From NCBI GenBank assembly GCA_036927565.1, contig JAYESD010000008.1, forward strand, positions 117,951,498 to 118,015,497: a DNA stretch of 64,000 nt. The letters run 5' to 3'. A program made the position numbers and the translations under genes. The stretch's first letter is position 1; each line of letters starts with the position of its first letter. The notes beneath the pieces are model-generated. The model was not told the origin of the DNA. It ran no database searches and worked only from the letters and a program-made list of their open reading frames with translations. This DNA is from Tuctoria greenei (lineage: Eukaryota; Streptophyta; Magnoliopsida; Poales; Poaceae). Below, piece after piece: positions 10,291 to 21,405 of the stretch.

Positions 10291-10730
10291 CTCTCATTAT
10301 TTTGTGGCCCCAGACATGCCACAATGTCCTAGATGCGCCACGGTGTGCTAAAGCCGACCAGGAACAACATCCAGGACATTACGACGTGTCCAGCTGGCAA
10401 CTTTGCACAATGCCTTATATGATCATTGTATTGCGCTCAGCCTTTCGAGGTGGGACAAAAGATCTCCGGCGCAAATCAGAGATGAGCCACTGAAAGGCGC
10501 AAAAGATCTCGCATTATTTTGTGGCCCCGGAAACGCTTGAGTGCCCTAGATGCGCCAAGGTGTGCTGAAGCCAGAAAGACATCCGGGACATTCCAACGTT
10601 TCCAACTGGTAACTCTGCACAATGACTTATACAATCATTGCAACGTGCTCAGCTTTACGAGGTGGGACAAAAATCTTCGGAACAAATCGGAGACGAGCCC
10701 GTGTAAGGCATGTCCCCCTTTTGTCGAATA
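10291..10730. repeat. Two tandem copies of a 218-bp unit in the CACTA
   Basis: CTCATTATTTTGTGGCCCC at about 10293 recurs as CTCGCATTATTTTGTGGCCCC at about 10509. The pairing continues through TAGATGCGCCA, GGTGTGCT, CAACTGGTAACTCTGCACAATG-like and GAGGTGGGACAAAA, giving a period near 218 bp. The copies are about 80 percent alike by eye. Each contains GAGAC-type subterminal motifs. No coding signal. Confidence 0.7.
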
Positions 10731-10799
10731 TCAGGTATCTGAGACACGCCTTTCTAAAGTTTGTCTCTCATGCACTCTCCACAATGCCACTCGCATGAA

Positions 10800-11060
10800 A
10801 TCGTGAACCATTGCAGAGATAAACAAATGCAATGACATTGCAATTCACGGAATAATTTGAATTCATGGATAAACAAATGCAATGACATTGCTCAAAGATA
10901 ATTTGCAACTCAATGAATTTCATAGTTCATACATTGTGTGCCCTCTAAAGTAATTTCGAATCTAAACTTATTTCTAAAGCTCCCATTGATCAATCTAAAA
11001 TGTACCATCCAGCTTGCTCCCGAACACTAGATATATTATATTGCCGTAGATACTGGAAAT
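10800..11060. other. CACTA internal AT-rich segment with a possible last exon of the captured UBC9-like gene
   Basis: A 25-bp element (GATAAACAAATGCAATGACA and following bases) occurs twice, near 10818 and 10869. On the minus strand, reading across the later gypsy insertion, 24516-24508 joins 11065-10990 as an open run (ERQYFQYLRQY, SSVREQAGWYILD) that ends in TGA at 10990. It could be the diverged terminal exon of the captured E2, but the match is weak. Confidence 0.35.
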
Positions 11061-11065
11061 ATTGA

Positions 11066-11709
11066 TGTCGGTGTTTGGATCCGGCAGATCTCCCGACACT
11101 ACCTTTGGTAGATCAAGGAGTTGAAGTTCGGTAATGGACGCGCAGAGATTCAAGAAGGTGAAAGACAAGTGTACACAGAGATTTACGTGGTTCGGGCCGC
11201 CTGAGCGTAATACCCTACTCCACGAGATGTGTTGGTGTTGTATTAAGCGTGTGAGTCTAGAAGAAGCTCCAGAAGAAGAAGCTCGTCTAGCTCAGGGAGT
11301 TCAGTAGTAGTCTGGACCCGTCCCTTGTGTATCGTTGATCAGTCCTTTTATAGTACAAGGACTGGTCGTTACACTGTTAGCCTGGCCCGACATGTGGCCC
11401 CGGCGGTTACACATGCTTGATACACCATTAATGAGGTTAATTACCCTTAATAGCCTGGTAATGGGTCTTAACAGTGTCATTACCAGTATTAAGGGCCATC
11501 CGATCGTGTGTCATTAATATGACATTAATGACACTTAATCGGGTCTTGAAGTCTTTGATTGTTCCTTGAAGGTCCGGAGTTGTTGGGGGGTCCACCAGTC
11601 TGATTGTTGAAGTTGAAGGTTCGACGGTTGCCATGTGGCAGCTCCGGAGCTTACCGTCGTGGACGGGTAGTTCCGGTGCTGTTGGACACGTGTCAGTACC
11701 GGAGCTTCC
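11066..11709 (-). repeat. Inverted LTR segment at the left end of element B
   Basis: This is the reverse complement of the last roughly 640 bp of the B-family LTR, from the terminal CCGACA back to GGAAGCTCCGGTACTGACA. Compare 23860-24502. It includes the reversed TATAAAAG hairpin and the GTGTCATTAAT palindrome. Its outer end, TGTCGGTGTTTGGATCC, abuts the ATTGA duplication directly. The junction with the direct LTR falls within an 8-bp shared GAGCTTCC (11702-11709). Confidence 0.88.
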
Positions 11710-12246
11710 ACGTGGCAACCGTCGAACCTTCAACTTCAACAATCAGATTCGTGGACCCCCAACAACTCCGGACCTTCAAGGAACAATCAAAGACTTCAAG
11801 ACCCGATTAAGTGTCATTAATGCCATATTAATGACACACGATCGGATGGCCCTTAATACTGGTAACGATAATGTTAAGACCCGTTACCAGGCTATTAAGG
11901 GTAATTAACCTCATTAATGGTGTATCAAGCATGTGTAACCGCCGGGGCCACATGTCGGGCCAGGCTAACAGTGTAACAACCAGTCCTTGTACTATAAAAG
12001 GACTAGTCGACGATACACCAGGGACGGGTACAGACTACTACTGAACTCCCTGAGCTAGACGAGCTCCTTCTTCTGGAGCTTCTTCTGGACTCACACGCTT
12101 AATACAACACCAACACATCCCGTGGAGTAGGGCATTACGCTCGGGCGGCCCGAACCACGTAAATCTCTATGTACACTTGTCTTTCACCTTCTTGAATCTC
12201 TGCGCACCCATTACCGAACTAGATCTACCGGATCCAAACACTGACA
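11702..12246 (+). repeat. Truncated direct 5' LTR of element B
   Basis: It corresponds to the downstream two thirds of the 3' LTR, from about CCATGTGGCAACCGTC onward, ending CACTGACA at 12246. The first about 300 bp (TGTCGGTACC... U3 start) are missing. A TATAAAAG box lies at 11993-12000 inside an inverted repeat. Near the 3' end about 35 bp present in the 3' LTR are deleted (between GAACTA and GATCTACC). Confidence 0.88.
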
Positions 12247-12248
12247 CT

Positions 12249-12267
12249 TGGCGCACGAGGTAGGGGG
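12249..12267 (+). promoter_or_regulatory. Primer-binding site of element B
   Basis: TGGCGCACGAGGTAGGGGG follows the LTR end by two bases. In sister copies the site is TGGCGCGCCAGGTAGGGGC (40460) and TGGTGCGCCAGGTAGGGGG (35221). The TGG start pairs with the CCA tail of a tRNA. I cannot name the tRNA with confidence. Confidence 0.65.
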
Positions 12268-12287
12268 AGCGCCCGAGATTTCAAGTA

Positions 12288-14046
12288 TGGTGAACTCAGC
12301 TGCTGGATCATCCAACGGCAGCCCTACTGTTCAACCCACTGGAGGCAATCCCTCCAACATGCAGCAACCAGCAGGTGCCATGGCTCCAGTAGGAGTCATG
12401 CCTCCACCGCCACCGCCTGCACCAGCACGTCAAGCTGAGAAGCGTGACGGTGCATTGGCGTCGGTCACCGCATCGGCAAATAACAACAACCCTGAACACG
12501 CGCTTCATGCAGCGCGTGCTCTCCTCCAACATCCACCACGTCCAGGTGCATCCCAGGGTGCAATGGAGCATTGGAGGGCTGATGTGGAACATTTGGTTGC
12601 AACAGCAGCCGACCGCATCAGCAACCAAGGTCCTCCTCCTTCGGGGCGGGCCCCATCGTAGCGCCGGACCGTGTCTGGCAGACTTGGTCCGCATGCTTCC
12701 CAAAATAGAAGGTGTGCTACGTCACAACAAGTTACGTTGCTACCTTCTAGAGCACGACGCACTCATACGGTAACCAGGCTTTCAATTCATGACCTCCGGG
12801 CGGAGCTTGATCGCCGTTACCGTCAACAGGATGGTCGTGTCCATATCGAGCATGCTCGCAAAAGGCGAGAGGCTCGAGGCAGTCCTGCTCCCGAGGGAGT
12901 AGGAGGAGGCTGTTCTGCACTGGCCGTGCACCTACGCATGGTCAGATGGCCACAAAAGTTCCGGCCTCACCTAACGGAGAAATTTTATGGGACTGTCAAT
13001 CCTGTTGAGTTTCTCCAAATTTACACCACCACAATCCTTGCAGCCGGAGGTAACGAGGCCGTAATGGCCAACTACTTCCCAGTGGCCTTGATTGGGACCG
13101 CCAGATCCTGGTTCATGAGCCTTCCTCACAACTCTATCAATAGTTGGGAGGAATTGTGCCAACAGTTCACCGCCAACTTCGGGACTTCATACACCCGACC
13201 AGGCACCGAACTGGACCTTTATGCAGTTGTGCAGAAGGGGGGAGAATCTATGCGCTCATTCATCCAGAGGTTCTCCCAGGTACGCAACACCATTCCTTCT
13301 ATCTCTAGTGCCTCTGTTATCGTGGCATTTAGACAGGGTGTACGAGATAAGAAGATGCTGGAGAAGCTGGCGGTCAAGGAGATCACAGCGTCACGGAGCT
13401 CTTCAGCTTGGCGGACAAGTGTGTCAAAGTTGCGGAGGGCCGTGAAATGCACTCCAAACCACCTCCAGAGGATGGCAAAAAAATCCTCTAAAGGCGAAGC
13501 CACTACCTCTGGGAGTGGCAAAAAGAATAAAAAGTCCAATGGTAAGAAGAAGTCGTCGGCCGGCACATCTACTGCTGTAGCTGCAGCAGCTCCGGGTGGC
13601 CAGGGGCCACGCCCCGAGAAACGACCTCGACCATCCTCTAAAGACGGTGGCAACTCCAAAGTGTGGTGTCCCATCCACAAATCGAACAGCCACAACTTTG
13701 AGGACTGCTGGGAGGTCCAAAACCTTGTCGAGCGCTACAACAAGCGCCGGGAAGAAGTTCCTTTCTATCAGAGGGAAGGAAAACAGAAAGTCGATAAAGC
13801 TCCGGCTGAAGAGGAGTTAGGCTTCCAGGACCCTAAAAAGGTCATGAAGGCTGTTTACACCTCCATCGACGACAACTCCGACGTCTCCGACAATGAGCGT
13901 CGGAAGACCATGAACACCATCTTTGGTGGTTCGTGGGACATCACCTCCCGTCGTGTCCTCAAGACCATGCGGCGGGACATGGCCTCAGTAGCTCCTACAG
14001 CCAGGGCGGAGCCTCATCAAAAGTGGATGGACACCACCATCTTTTG
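12288..14046 (+). pseudogene. gypsy gag of element B, one frameshift
   Basis: It starts MVNSAAGSSNGSPTVQPT and has a Pro-rich N-terminus, stopping at 12660. It resumes in another frame with the Retrotrans_gag core: RWPQKFRPHLTEKFYGTVNP, FLQIYTTTILAAGGNEAVM, ARSWFMSLP, NSWEELCQQFTANF and FIQRFSQVRNTIPSISSASV (12935-13370). A Lys/Ser/Ala-rich segment follows, then a zinc-knuckle-like WCPIHKSNSHNFEDCWEVQN (C-x2-H...H-x4-C) near 13660-13720. It would form the particle. The frame shifts at 12660 and again near 14040 before the protease. Start chosen at the first ATG after the primer site, matching 35255 in C and the same position in F. Confidence 0.82.
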
Positions 14047-14700
14047 ATGCTTCAGACTGCCCTCAGAACATGATCGGAGCTCGTCAATTACCATTGATGG
14101 TATCTCCGACCATCAATAACATTCATCTCCACCATGTAATGGTGGACGGAGGTTCGGGGCTGAACCTCATAAGCTTCGAAGCTTTTGTCAAGCTTCAGCT
14201 CTGACCTTCGAACCTTCGCCCCTCCCGACCTTTCTCCGGAGTAGGTCCGGGGGCCATAACACCACTCGGTGCCATTACTCTCCCCGTTACCTTCAAGACT
14301 CGAGAGAATTATCGCACAGAGAAGTTGATCTTTGATGTCGCTCAGATCAACTTGCCTTTCAACGTCATTCTGGGCAGGCCCGCCTTGTACAAATTCATGG
14401 CTGCTGCTTATTATGGCTAAGTGGTGTTGAAAACGCCAACACCGCCTGGCGTTCTCCGGATCTGCAGAGACCATACTGCTGGAGTGACAGCTCTAGAAGA
14501 ACTTCATGCGCTTGCTACAGCGCAGGAGGAAGAATCCAGACAGGAACAAGCTCTGAAACCCCCGAGCATTCGTCAACGAGGCTCAACCTCCGCACCTCTC
14601 GTGCAACCAAGCGGCGACACCGACATCCCCGTCAAAGTCGTCCAAATCGGTTCCGAAGCCGCTCAGACCAGCCGTATATCGGGAGGTCTGAATGACAAAT
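14047..14700 (+). pseudogene. gypsy aspartic protease region of element B
   Basis: Readable sequence includes MIGARQLPLMVSPTINNI, HHVMVDGGSGLNLISFEAF (catalytic-type D-G-G), then a stop inside KLQL*PSN, FSGVGPGAITPLGAITLP and LIFDVAQINLPFNVILGRPA (the LGRP flap/helix region typical of gypsy proteases). It ends with a low-complexity stretch and LNDK* at 14700. The protease would mature the gag-pol polyprotein. At least two nonsense codons are present in the domain. Confidence 0.8.
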
Positions 14701-16430
14701 AGGAACTCGCACTCATCACTTTCCTCTGGGCTAATGTTGATGTGTTTCCCTGGCAACCGTCGCAAATGCCTGGGATCCCTAGGGAAGTGATCGAGCATAA
14801 TATGAAGATCTATCCTGACGCTCGTCCTGTACATCAGAAGCCTCGAAAGCAATCCGTAGAGCGACAAAACTTCATACGACAATAAGTGAAGAAGTTGCTC
14901 GAAGCTGGATTCATCCGAGAAGTCTTCCATCCAAAATGGCTGGCAAACCCAGTCGTTGTACCCAAGGCCAGCGGGAAGCTTCGGATGTGTATCGATTACA
15001 CAACACTGGATAAGGCATGCCCAAAAGATCCATTCCCACTACCTAGAATAGATCAGATAGTGGATTCCACCTCCGGGTGTGAATTACTGTGTTTCCTAGA
15101 CACATATTTTGGGTACCATCAAATCAGAATGTCTAGGGAAGATGAAGAACATACTTCTTTTATCACAATAGATGTATTGTACTGCTATACTGCCATGCCA
15201 TTTGGTCTCAAGAATGCAACATCAACATTTGTACGAGCTATGTACAAAACCTTTGGAGAGCTCATCAGAGACATAGTGGAAGTGTATGTTGATGACAACG
15301 CTGTCAAGATCAAGGACAAGGAGTCACTCCTTGACACCTTGCAAGCTGTCTTCGACAAGCTGCGGGTCACCCGCATGAAGCTGAACCCAGACAAGTGCGT
15401 CTTCGGGGTTAGCTCCGGAAAGCTTCTTGGTTTCCTGGTAAACCATAGGGGCATAGAGGCAAATCTTGCGAAGATTAATGCCATTGAGGAGATGCGGCCA
15501 CCAGCCCGCATCAAGGACGTCCTGAAACTGATTGGATGTCTAGCCGCCCTCAGCCGGTTCATCTCAAGGCTGGCAGAAAGGGCGCTACCCTTCTTCAAGC
15601 TATTGAGGAAGTCCGGACCATTTCAATGGTCTGAATAAGTAGAAAAGGCGTTCCAGGAGCTAAAGCAGCTCCTCACCACTCTACCAACCTTGGTAGCTCC
15701 GAACCCTGGTGAGCCCTTACTGCTTTACATTTCAGCAACCGACGATGTTGTCAGCATGGTCCTAGTTGCGGAGAGACTAGAACCATCTCAAGCTCAGGAA
15801 TCCAGACCCCTCCGGGAGGGTCCGGAAATTCCTGAAGGTGAATCTGGGTCCCAGCCCCCAGACATAGATCTACAGGAAGTTATTCCAGAAGATTTAGACC
15901 CCTCCGAGAGGGTCCGGGTCGCTCCAGTAGAAGCTTTGGGTTCCTTCAGCAAGAACCCAAAGGTCCCCGAAGCAGGTCCCGACCCCTATGGGAGGGTCCG
16001 GGTCGATGTGGAGGAAGCTCCGGGCCCCTCCGGGAGGGTCTGGACAGTCCAACGCCTAGTGTACTTCATCAGCGAAGTACTACATGATGCCAAGGCTCGA
16101 TACCTAGAGGTGCACAAGCTGCTTTACGCAGTTCTCATCGCCTCCAGGAAGCTTCGCCATTACTTCCAAGCTCACAAGATCTCAGTGGTGACTTCTTATC
16201 CACTGCGTGCGATCTTACATAATCCCAACTCAACTGAGAATATTGCAAAGTTGGCAGTGGAATTGGCCGAATTCGATCTTGAATTCATCCCAAAACAAGC
16301 TATCAAGAGTCAAGCACTGGCAGACTTTGTGGCAGAATGGACCCCCTCTCCATCAAACCCTGGGGGCCCTAGTGAGCAGAAGCCGGAACTCAAGGCTCCG
16401 GTCTTCACCGAGCCTCATTGGACCCTCTAC
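14701..16430 (+). pseudogene. gypsy reverse transcriptase and RT-RNase H of element B, with a repeat-bearing insert
   Basis: After TAG at 14701 the frame reads FLWANVDVFPWQPSQMPGIP and, past a stop at 14884, the RT: EAGFIREVFHPKWLANPVVV, GKLRMCIDYTTLDKACPKDP, CYTAMPFGLKNATSTFVRAM and VEVYVDDNAVKIKDKE (YVDD box present near 15288, with NAV where IVV is usual). The RT-RNase H connection has FQELKQLLTTLPTLVAPNPG and LYISATDDVVSMVLVAE. An insert of about 100 residues (15778-16050) then carries DPSERVRV, DPYGRVRV and GPSGRVWT units. The domain resumes at YFISEVLHDAKARYLEVHKL and RKLRHYFQAHKISVVTSYP. A TAA at 15637 splits it. Confidence 0.85.
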
Positions 16431-17126
16431 TTCGATGGATCCATGCAAAAGCAGGGGGGCGGAGCTGGAGTCCTTCTCCTCGCTCCAACCGGGGAGAAGG
16501 TAAAATACATGGTCCACCTTGACTTCAAGGCGACCAACAACATGGCGGAGTATGAAGCACTCATTTATGGACTAAAGGTGGCACTATCATACGGTGTCAA
16601 GCAGCTGTTGGTCAAGGAAGATTCGCAGCATATCATTAAACAGGTGAAGGGTGAATGCTCCTGTAACAATCCTCAACTAGCTTCTTATCTCCTTGAAGTC
16701 CAGAGGCTTCAGAAGGAGTTTGAAGTCCTAGATCTCCACCATGTCCAGCGTGTCCATAACGCTGAAGCTGACGAACTCTCAACGAAAGCATCAACCGGAG
16801 CTCCGGCTCCTGACGGAACCTTTGTCCGAAAGTTGTCAAAACCCACAGCTCAGCCTGCCGAACTGAGCGAAGGGGGCAAGATCAGCATCCTGAAGCTGGC
16901 AGTCCCGATGTCCCTGTTACCATGGCAGCAATCAAGGGTCGTAGGTGCTGCCGGAAGCTCCGAGCAACCAAGCACACAAGACTCAAATGCTCAAGCAAGC
17001 TCCGATGCATGGATCTCGGAGATCCGGAGCTACTTGAAAGACAATATCCTTCCTGACGATGATGTATCCACTGACCGGATAGTCAGATTGGCTAAAAGAT
17101 ACACGCTAGTAGAAGGGGATCTCTAA
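16430..17126 (+). pseudogene. second RNase H domain of element B
   Basis: LYFDGSMQKQGGGAGVLLL, TNNMAEYEALIYGLKVALSY, LVKEDSQHIIKQVKGECSCN and VHNAEADELSTKAST follow the pattern of the additional RNase H1-type domain found in Tat/Ogre-group gypsy elements: D in FDGS, E in MAEYEA, D in ED/GDSQ, D in EADELS. It is followed by a variable linker and RIVRLAKRYTLVEGDL before a stop at 17126. This domain would remove RNA from the hybrid. It is open across its length but is separated from RT and integrase by stops. Confidence 0.8.
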
Positions 17127-18244
17127 CGTCGCGGTGCCAACGGCGTCCTAATGCGGTGCATCACAAGGGAAGAAGGATGCGAGCTCCTCGCAGAAATCCA
17201 TGGAGGCGAGTGTGGGAACCACGCGTCTTCCCGCACACTGGTCGGTAAAGCCTTTCGGCATGGCTTCTACTGGCCTATAGCGCACCAGGATGCAACTGAG
17301 CTGGTAAAGAAATGCGAAGCATGCCAGTTCCATGCAAAGGAAATTCACACATCGGCTCAGCCTCTACAAATGATACCTCCTACATGGCCTTTCACTGTGT
17401 GGGGGATGGACATCTTGGGACCTTTCCCAAGAGCCGTCGGAGGTTACAAGTTCCTGTATGTTGCCATTGACAAGTTCACCAAATGGCCGGAAGCAACTCC
17501 AGTTGTGACAATAAACAAGCAATCGGCTATCAACTTCTTGCAGTCCATTGTATGCAGATTTGGAGTCCCGAACAAAATCATAACAGATAATGGGACCCAA
17601 TTCACAAGCTCTGCTTTCCAAGGATACTGCGGAGACCTCGACATCCAAGTCAGCTACGCCTCCATAGCTCACCCGGCAAGCATTGGCCAAGCCGAGAGAG
17701 CAAATCCAGAAATCCTAAAAGGACTCAAGACGCACACATATGAGCGCCTGAAAAAACATGGAGCCAAATGGATCGAAGAGCTTCCGCCCACTCTATGGGC
17801 CAACAGGACAACTCCAAACTGGTCAACTGGAGAGACACCCTTCTTCCTGGTGTATGGAGCTGAAGCAGTCCTTCCTCCGAAAATCACCTTGGGGTTGCTC
17901 CGGGTCCGGACCTCCGATGAAGCCATGCAGGACCAGCTCCGGCGTGAAGACCTTGACCTCCTTGAAGAGGGAAGGTGTTGAGCAGCTGTTCGGAATGCCC
18001 GATACTGCCAAGCTCTTCGGCGCTATCACCAATGGCATGTTCACAGCCGACAGCTCGAGGAAGGCGATCTGGTGCTACGGAGAATACAATCCAGAGAACG
18101 GTTAAACAAACTCTCCCCCAGCTGGGAGGGACCCTTCCGAGTGATCAAAGTATCCTGTCCCGGATGCGTTCGCTTGGCAATCGAGGATGGGACACCTCTC
18201 CCAAATCCTTGGAACATTGAGCACCTCCGTAAGTTCTACGCTTA
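17127..18244 (+). pseudogene. gypsy integrase of element B
   Basis: The N-terminal zinc domain is readable as H-GGECGN-H...C-EA-C (17199-17325, HGGECGNHASSRTLV and KKCEACQFHAKE). The catalytic core has the D,D,E triad: WGMDILGPFPRAVGGYKFLY, NKIITDNGTQFTSSAFQGY and GQAERANPEILKGLK. The C-terminal part shows LEEGDLVLRRIQSRERLN, LSPSWEGPFRVIKVS and NIEHLRKFYA, ending at TAA 18243. The frame shifts at 17981 (TGA) and again near 18030. SIGQAERAN replaces the usual SNGQAERAN. It would insert cDNA with a 5-bp duplication. Confidence 0.85.
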
Positions 18245-19563
18245 ATATCACGGAGGTGAGTCTGTAATTACATGTGATGTATGTTATAGAGTCATTGTAC
18301 AGAGTCGGGTAGCTCCTCCGGGAGGGCAGCCGGACCTACCCAGTTAGGTCCGCAACGTCCATGCAACACTTGTCATAGTCTCAGAACTAAAGGTGTAGCT
18401 AGCTACCTTGGGTCAAACGGGAAACGAAACACACTTAGCCTGGTTCCGTACCCTAAGAGTGTACTTGTTTCCCCTGTACCCCGGACCTATAATGAAAGAC
18501 ATCATTGTGTGAAAACAGACTCCACATGCATTTACTTTGTACAGGCTCAATATTTTTTATTTTTCTCTTTCTTGTCTATAACAAAGTTGTTCAGTTCTTA
18601 AGAAACTTTAGCTCGACCAGTTCATGTACGATTCGAGTTGCATTGTCTATCCTTCCGGGTTCAAACATTGTTGATGGTCTAATTGTCTGAATGCCGCCAA
18701 GCCAATCTAGGGCCGGAGTGTGCTACCAACTTAGCCTGGTCATGCACCCTAAGTACGCCACTCTACCTACACCCCGGCAGGCCGAAGTAAGGCGAGTCCA
18801 GAAATGATCGGACCTGAAGGAAACAAGACGATGCTCTTGATTGTATTCAGAATTGTGTTCGACCTAAAACTTTCTCGGGAATAGTAAGCCGCAATGAAGT
18901 TATAGATAGGAAACGGATTTTACTGTTTTTCTTGACTTCAGTGTGCAGGAAAAATAAATATTTCATGATGATGGTGAATGAAGCCGGAGCTACAAAAGCT
19001 CTGACATCCTCCAGACAGCTCGTGGTTGATGTTCAAACATTGACATCGAGCATCGCTGGAGTTACTCAGCTCCGGTAAAGCTATGGGGCATGCTGTCAAT
19101 GTGAAGATGGTGGAAAGACTCTAAATAGGAGCTTATTGTTGACACAACATGTCTTGACAGAGGTCACTGCCGGAGCTACCAAGCTACGACACCCCAGAGG
19201 GCTAACTATCGATGCTTTACGCGTTGATGGTGACTACTGCCGGAGCTACTAAGCTCAGACAATGGTCAATGTTGGAGCCACTAAGCTCTGACAACCTCAG
19301 GGGGCCTACACTATCAAAGACTTCGGACCAACATTCTACAAGTTCGAAGCACGCAAGTCTTCAACAACTGTTACATCCTCTTGGTACATGTTCACAATCA
19401 AATTGTGTACATCTACCAGGGGCCAAGTGGGACAAAGGTGTTGAAGACAAAAAAATGAAATTCGAATTCACAAAAATTTGGATTTCATTCATATGGAGAC
19501 AAGAGATTACAAAATTGGAGAAGAAGAAGAGAGAATACAAGCGGGAGCTACAGAGAGATGGTC
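18245..19563 (+). other. Noncoding 3' region of element B with CCGGAGCTAC repeats
   Basis: There is no open frame of note between integrase and the end of the antisense gene. From about 18980 to 19320 a degenerate unit built on CCGGAGCTAC(T/C)AAGCTC(C)GACA recurs about six times. The unit is itself partly palindromic (GGAGCT/AGCTCC). The same arrangement occurs in element F at 47215-47560. This segment could hold the 3' ends of both sense and antisense transcripts. Confidence 0.6.
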
Positions 19564-21039
19564 CTAGATCCTATGGAAGAACTGGGCGGCCTTCTGGGCC
19601 ACCTCCGACACGCTGGCTTGGGCGGCTTCACCCTCTCCTTTGATGGGGCCTTCAAGCACCGGGTCCAGAGGGAATTGAGGGTCTCGGCTGGTGTAGCACA
19701 TTAGCACAAACTCTGCGACGTTCTTCACCAGGGATTGACCCTCTGTTTCCAATTGGTCCACGATGACATCGCCCATCTTGGTGAGCTTGTTGCCTGCAGA
19801 ATCCAGTGCCTCCAACACCTGGCCCAGCTCCGGCTCCGGATCATCCGGACGCACGGGGCTGAAACCCATTGGCGTCAGCACGTCGTTGGCCTTGCCCAGG
19901 AAGTCCCAAACTCGTTGGGACTCCACAACCCTTGCGCTACGCATCTCTACCAAGGATCTTTTGGCCGCCACAAGCTCCGAGCTCTCTCGAGCAAGACGCT
20001 CCACCTCTTTGGCATTCTGCTGAATCTTTTCAGCAACTTGCCTTTCGGGTTTGCTGAGCTCTTCCTCCCGAAGGTGGATCTCATTCCGGCGGTTGACCAG
20101 ATCTTTCTCCCGACCCCGCACTTTCTTCTCCCTGGTGGCGATGACATTCTCCTGGTTGTAGAGGTCTTGCCCTCGCTCCCATGCCTTCTTCTCCTCCTCC
20201 TTGGAATGATCCTCTAATTTCTTGATGCATTCTTCGAGGCTCTTGTCAGCCAGAGCTGTCTTTTGGACAAGCTCTTCCTCCCTCTTCACGAGGTCGTACC
20301 GCAGCTCCAGGAATTTCTGCTCTGCATGTTCGAGCCGTCTCTCCCGCGCTTCAAGAGCCTCCCGGTGCTTGACAAGACTATCGTGGATGGCGGCGAGCCT
20401 TTCCTGGCGATCATCCGCTGCGCTATTTGCAGCCTTGGCCTGCTCACAGATGGCCCGTGACTAGTTGTCGAGGGTCCGCGTCATGCTTTCCCTCTCATCC
20501 AACAACTTACCCCAGTACTCCAGGCGAACCTTCTCCCTTTGCACCCACTCCTTGTCGTCAGCTAGTCTCGACTGCGCCAGCTTGGTCTCAAAATGGAGTC
20601 AGTTGCGCCACCTCCTAAGGGTTTAGCGCTCCTCCTCGAGGGGCTTGGTGTCGTGGTAGAAGGCCAGCTGGACCTGGCGAAGACTAGAGCAGGAGTTGTC
20701 GATAGACAACGATTGGGGGATCGGGTCCAGACCTTCCGGTGTCCTCTCCGCTGGCTCCAGCGGATCTTCAGCAACAAAAATTGGGTCCCACTCTACAAGA
20801 GTGGTCCCTTGAGCTTCCATGGCACTAGGGCCGTCCTCCGGGATAGCCTCGGCCGCCACTGAGGAAGTACTTGCAGCTGAAGTTCCAACCTCCAGAATTG
20901 ATTTTGAAGGCCCAGCCACCAGGTCATCAACAACTGGCCCCTCCGGCGGGGGGCCAGCAGCTTCATCTTGGCACTCTGGCTGAGCGGTAGGCACCTCCGG
21001 GATCACTGCTTCCAGAGCGGGTGCTGAAGGTTCGGTCAG

Positions 21040-21405
21040 AGCAGAAGCTACTTCTGGCTCTAGCGCAGGCGCCTCCTCCGCCTCTGGCTCAGGTGCTGGC
21101 GCTTCGACCACCAAAGGCTCAGGTGCTGACACCTCCGCAGCAACTGGCTCGGACGCCGGAACCTCTTCAACGGTCGGCTCCACAGCCAGAACTTCTGCAG
21201 CAACCGACTCTACCGCTGGAGCTTCCTCGACAACCGTCTCAAGTGCCGGAGCTTCATCAACACCCGGCTCTACCGCCGGGACCTCATCAATCACCGGCTC
21301 GACTGTCGGGGCTTCAACAACATTCGGCTCTAGGGCTAGAATTGCAGCTACCTTCGGCTCTGTGGCCGGAGTGTCCAACATCTCAGCATCCAAGCCTGGA
21401 GCTTC
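21040..21405 (-). repeat. 30-bp coding minisatellite in the antisense gene of B
   Basis: About eleven 30-bp units encode a 10-residue repeat of the form EPVVDEVPAx (for example EPVIDEVPAV, EPGVDEAPAL, EPTVEEVPAS, EPLVVEAPAP). The units vary mainly by substitutions and keep length and frame. Confidence 0.75.

Noticed and set aside
11437..11908. Frames of 68-101 codons in both directions across the LTR palindrome
   Set aside because: They are two reads of the same LTR sequence because of the inverted repeat; LTR DNA is not coding here.
11066..12246. Two independent solo LTRs inserted in opposite directions
   Set aside because: The outer edge of the inverted LTR and the 3' LTR of B share the same ATTGA duplication, and no duplication is visible at the internal junction, which instead shows an 8-bp microhomology.
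19735..20217. 160-codon plus-strand frame in element B
   Set aside because: It is the shadow of the antisense coiled-coil exon. The minus-strand frame has heptad structure and conservation in F; the plus frame does not.
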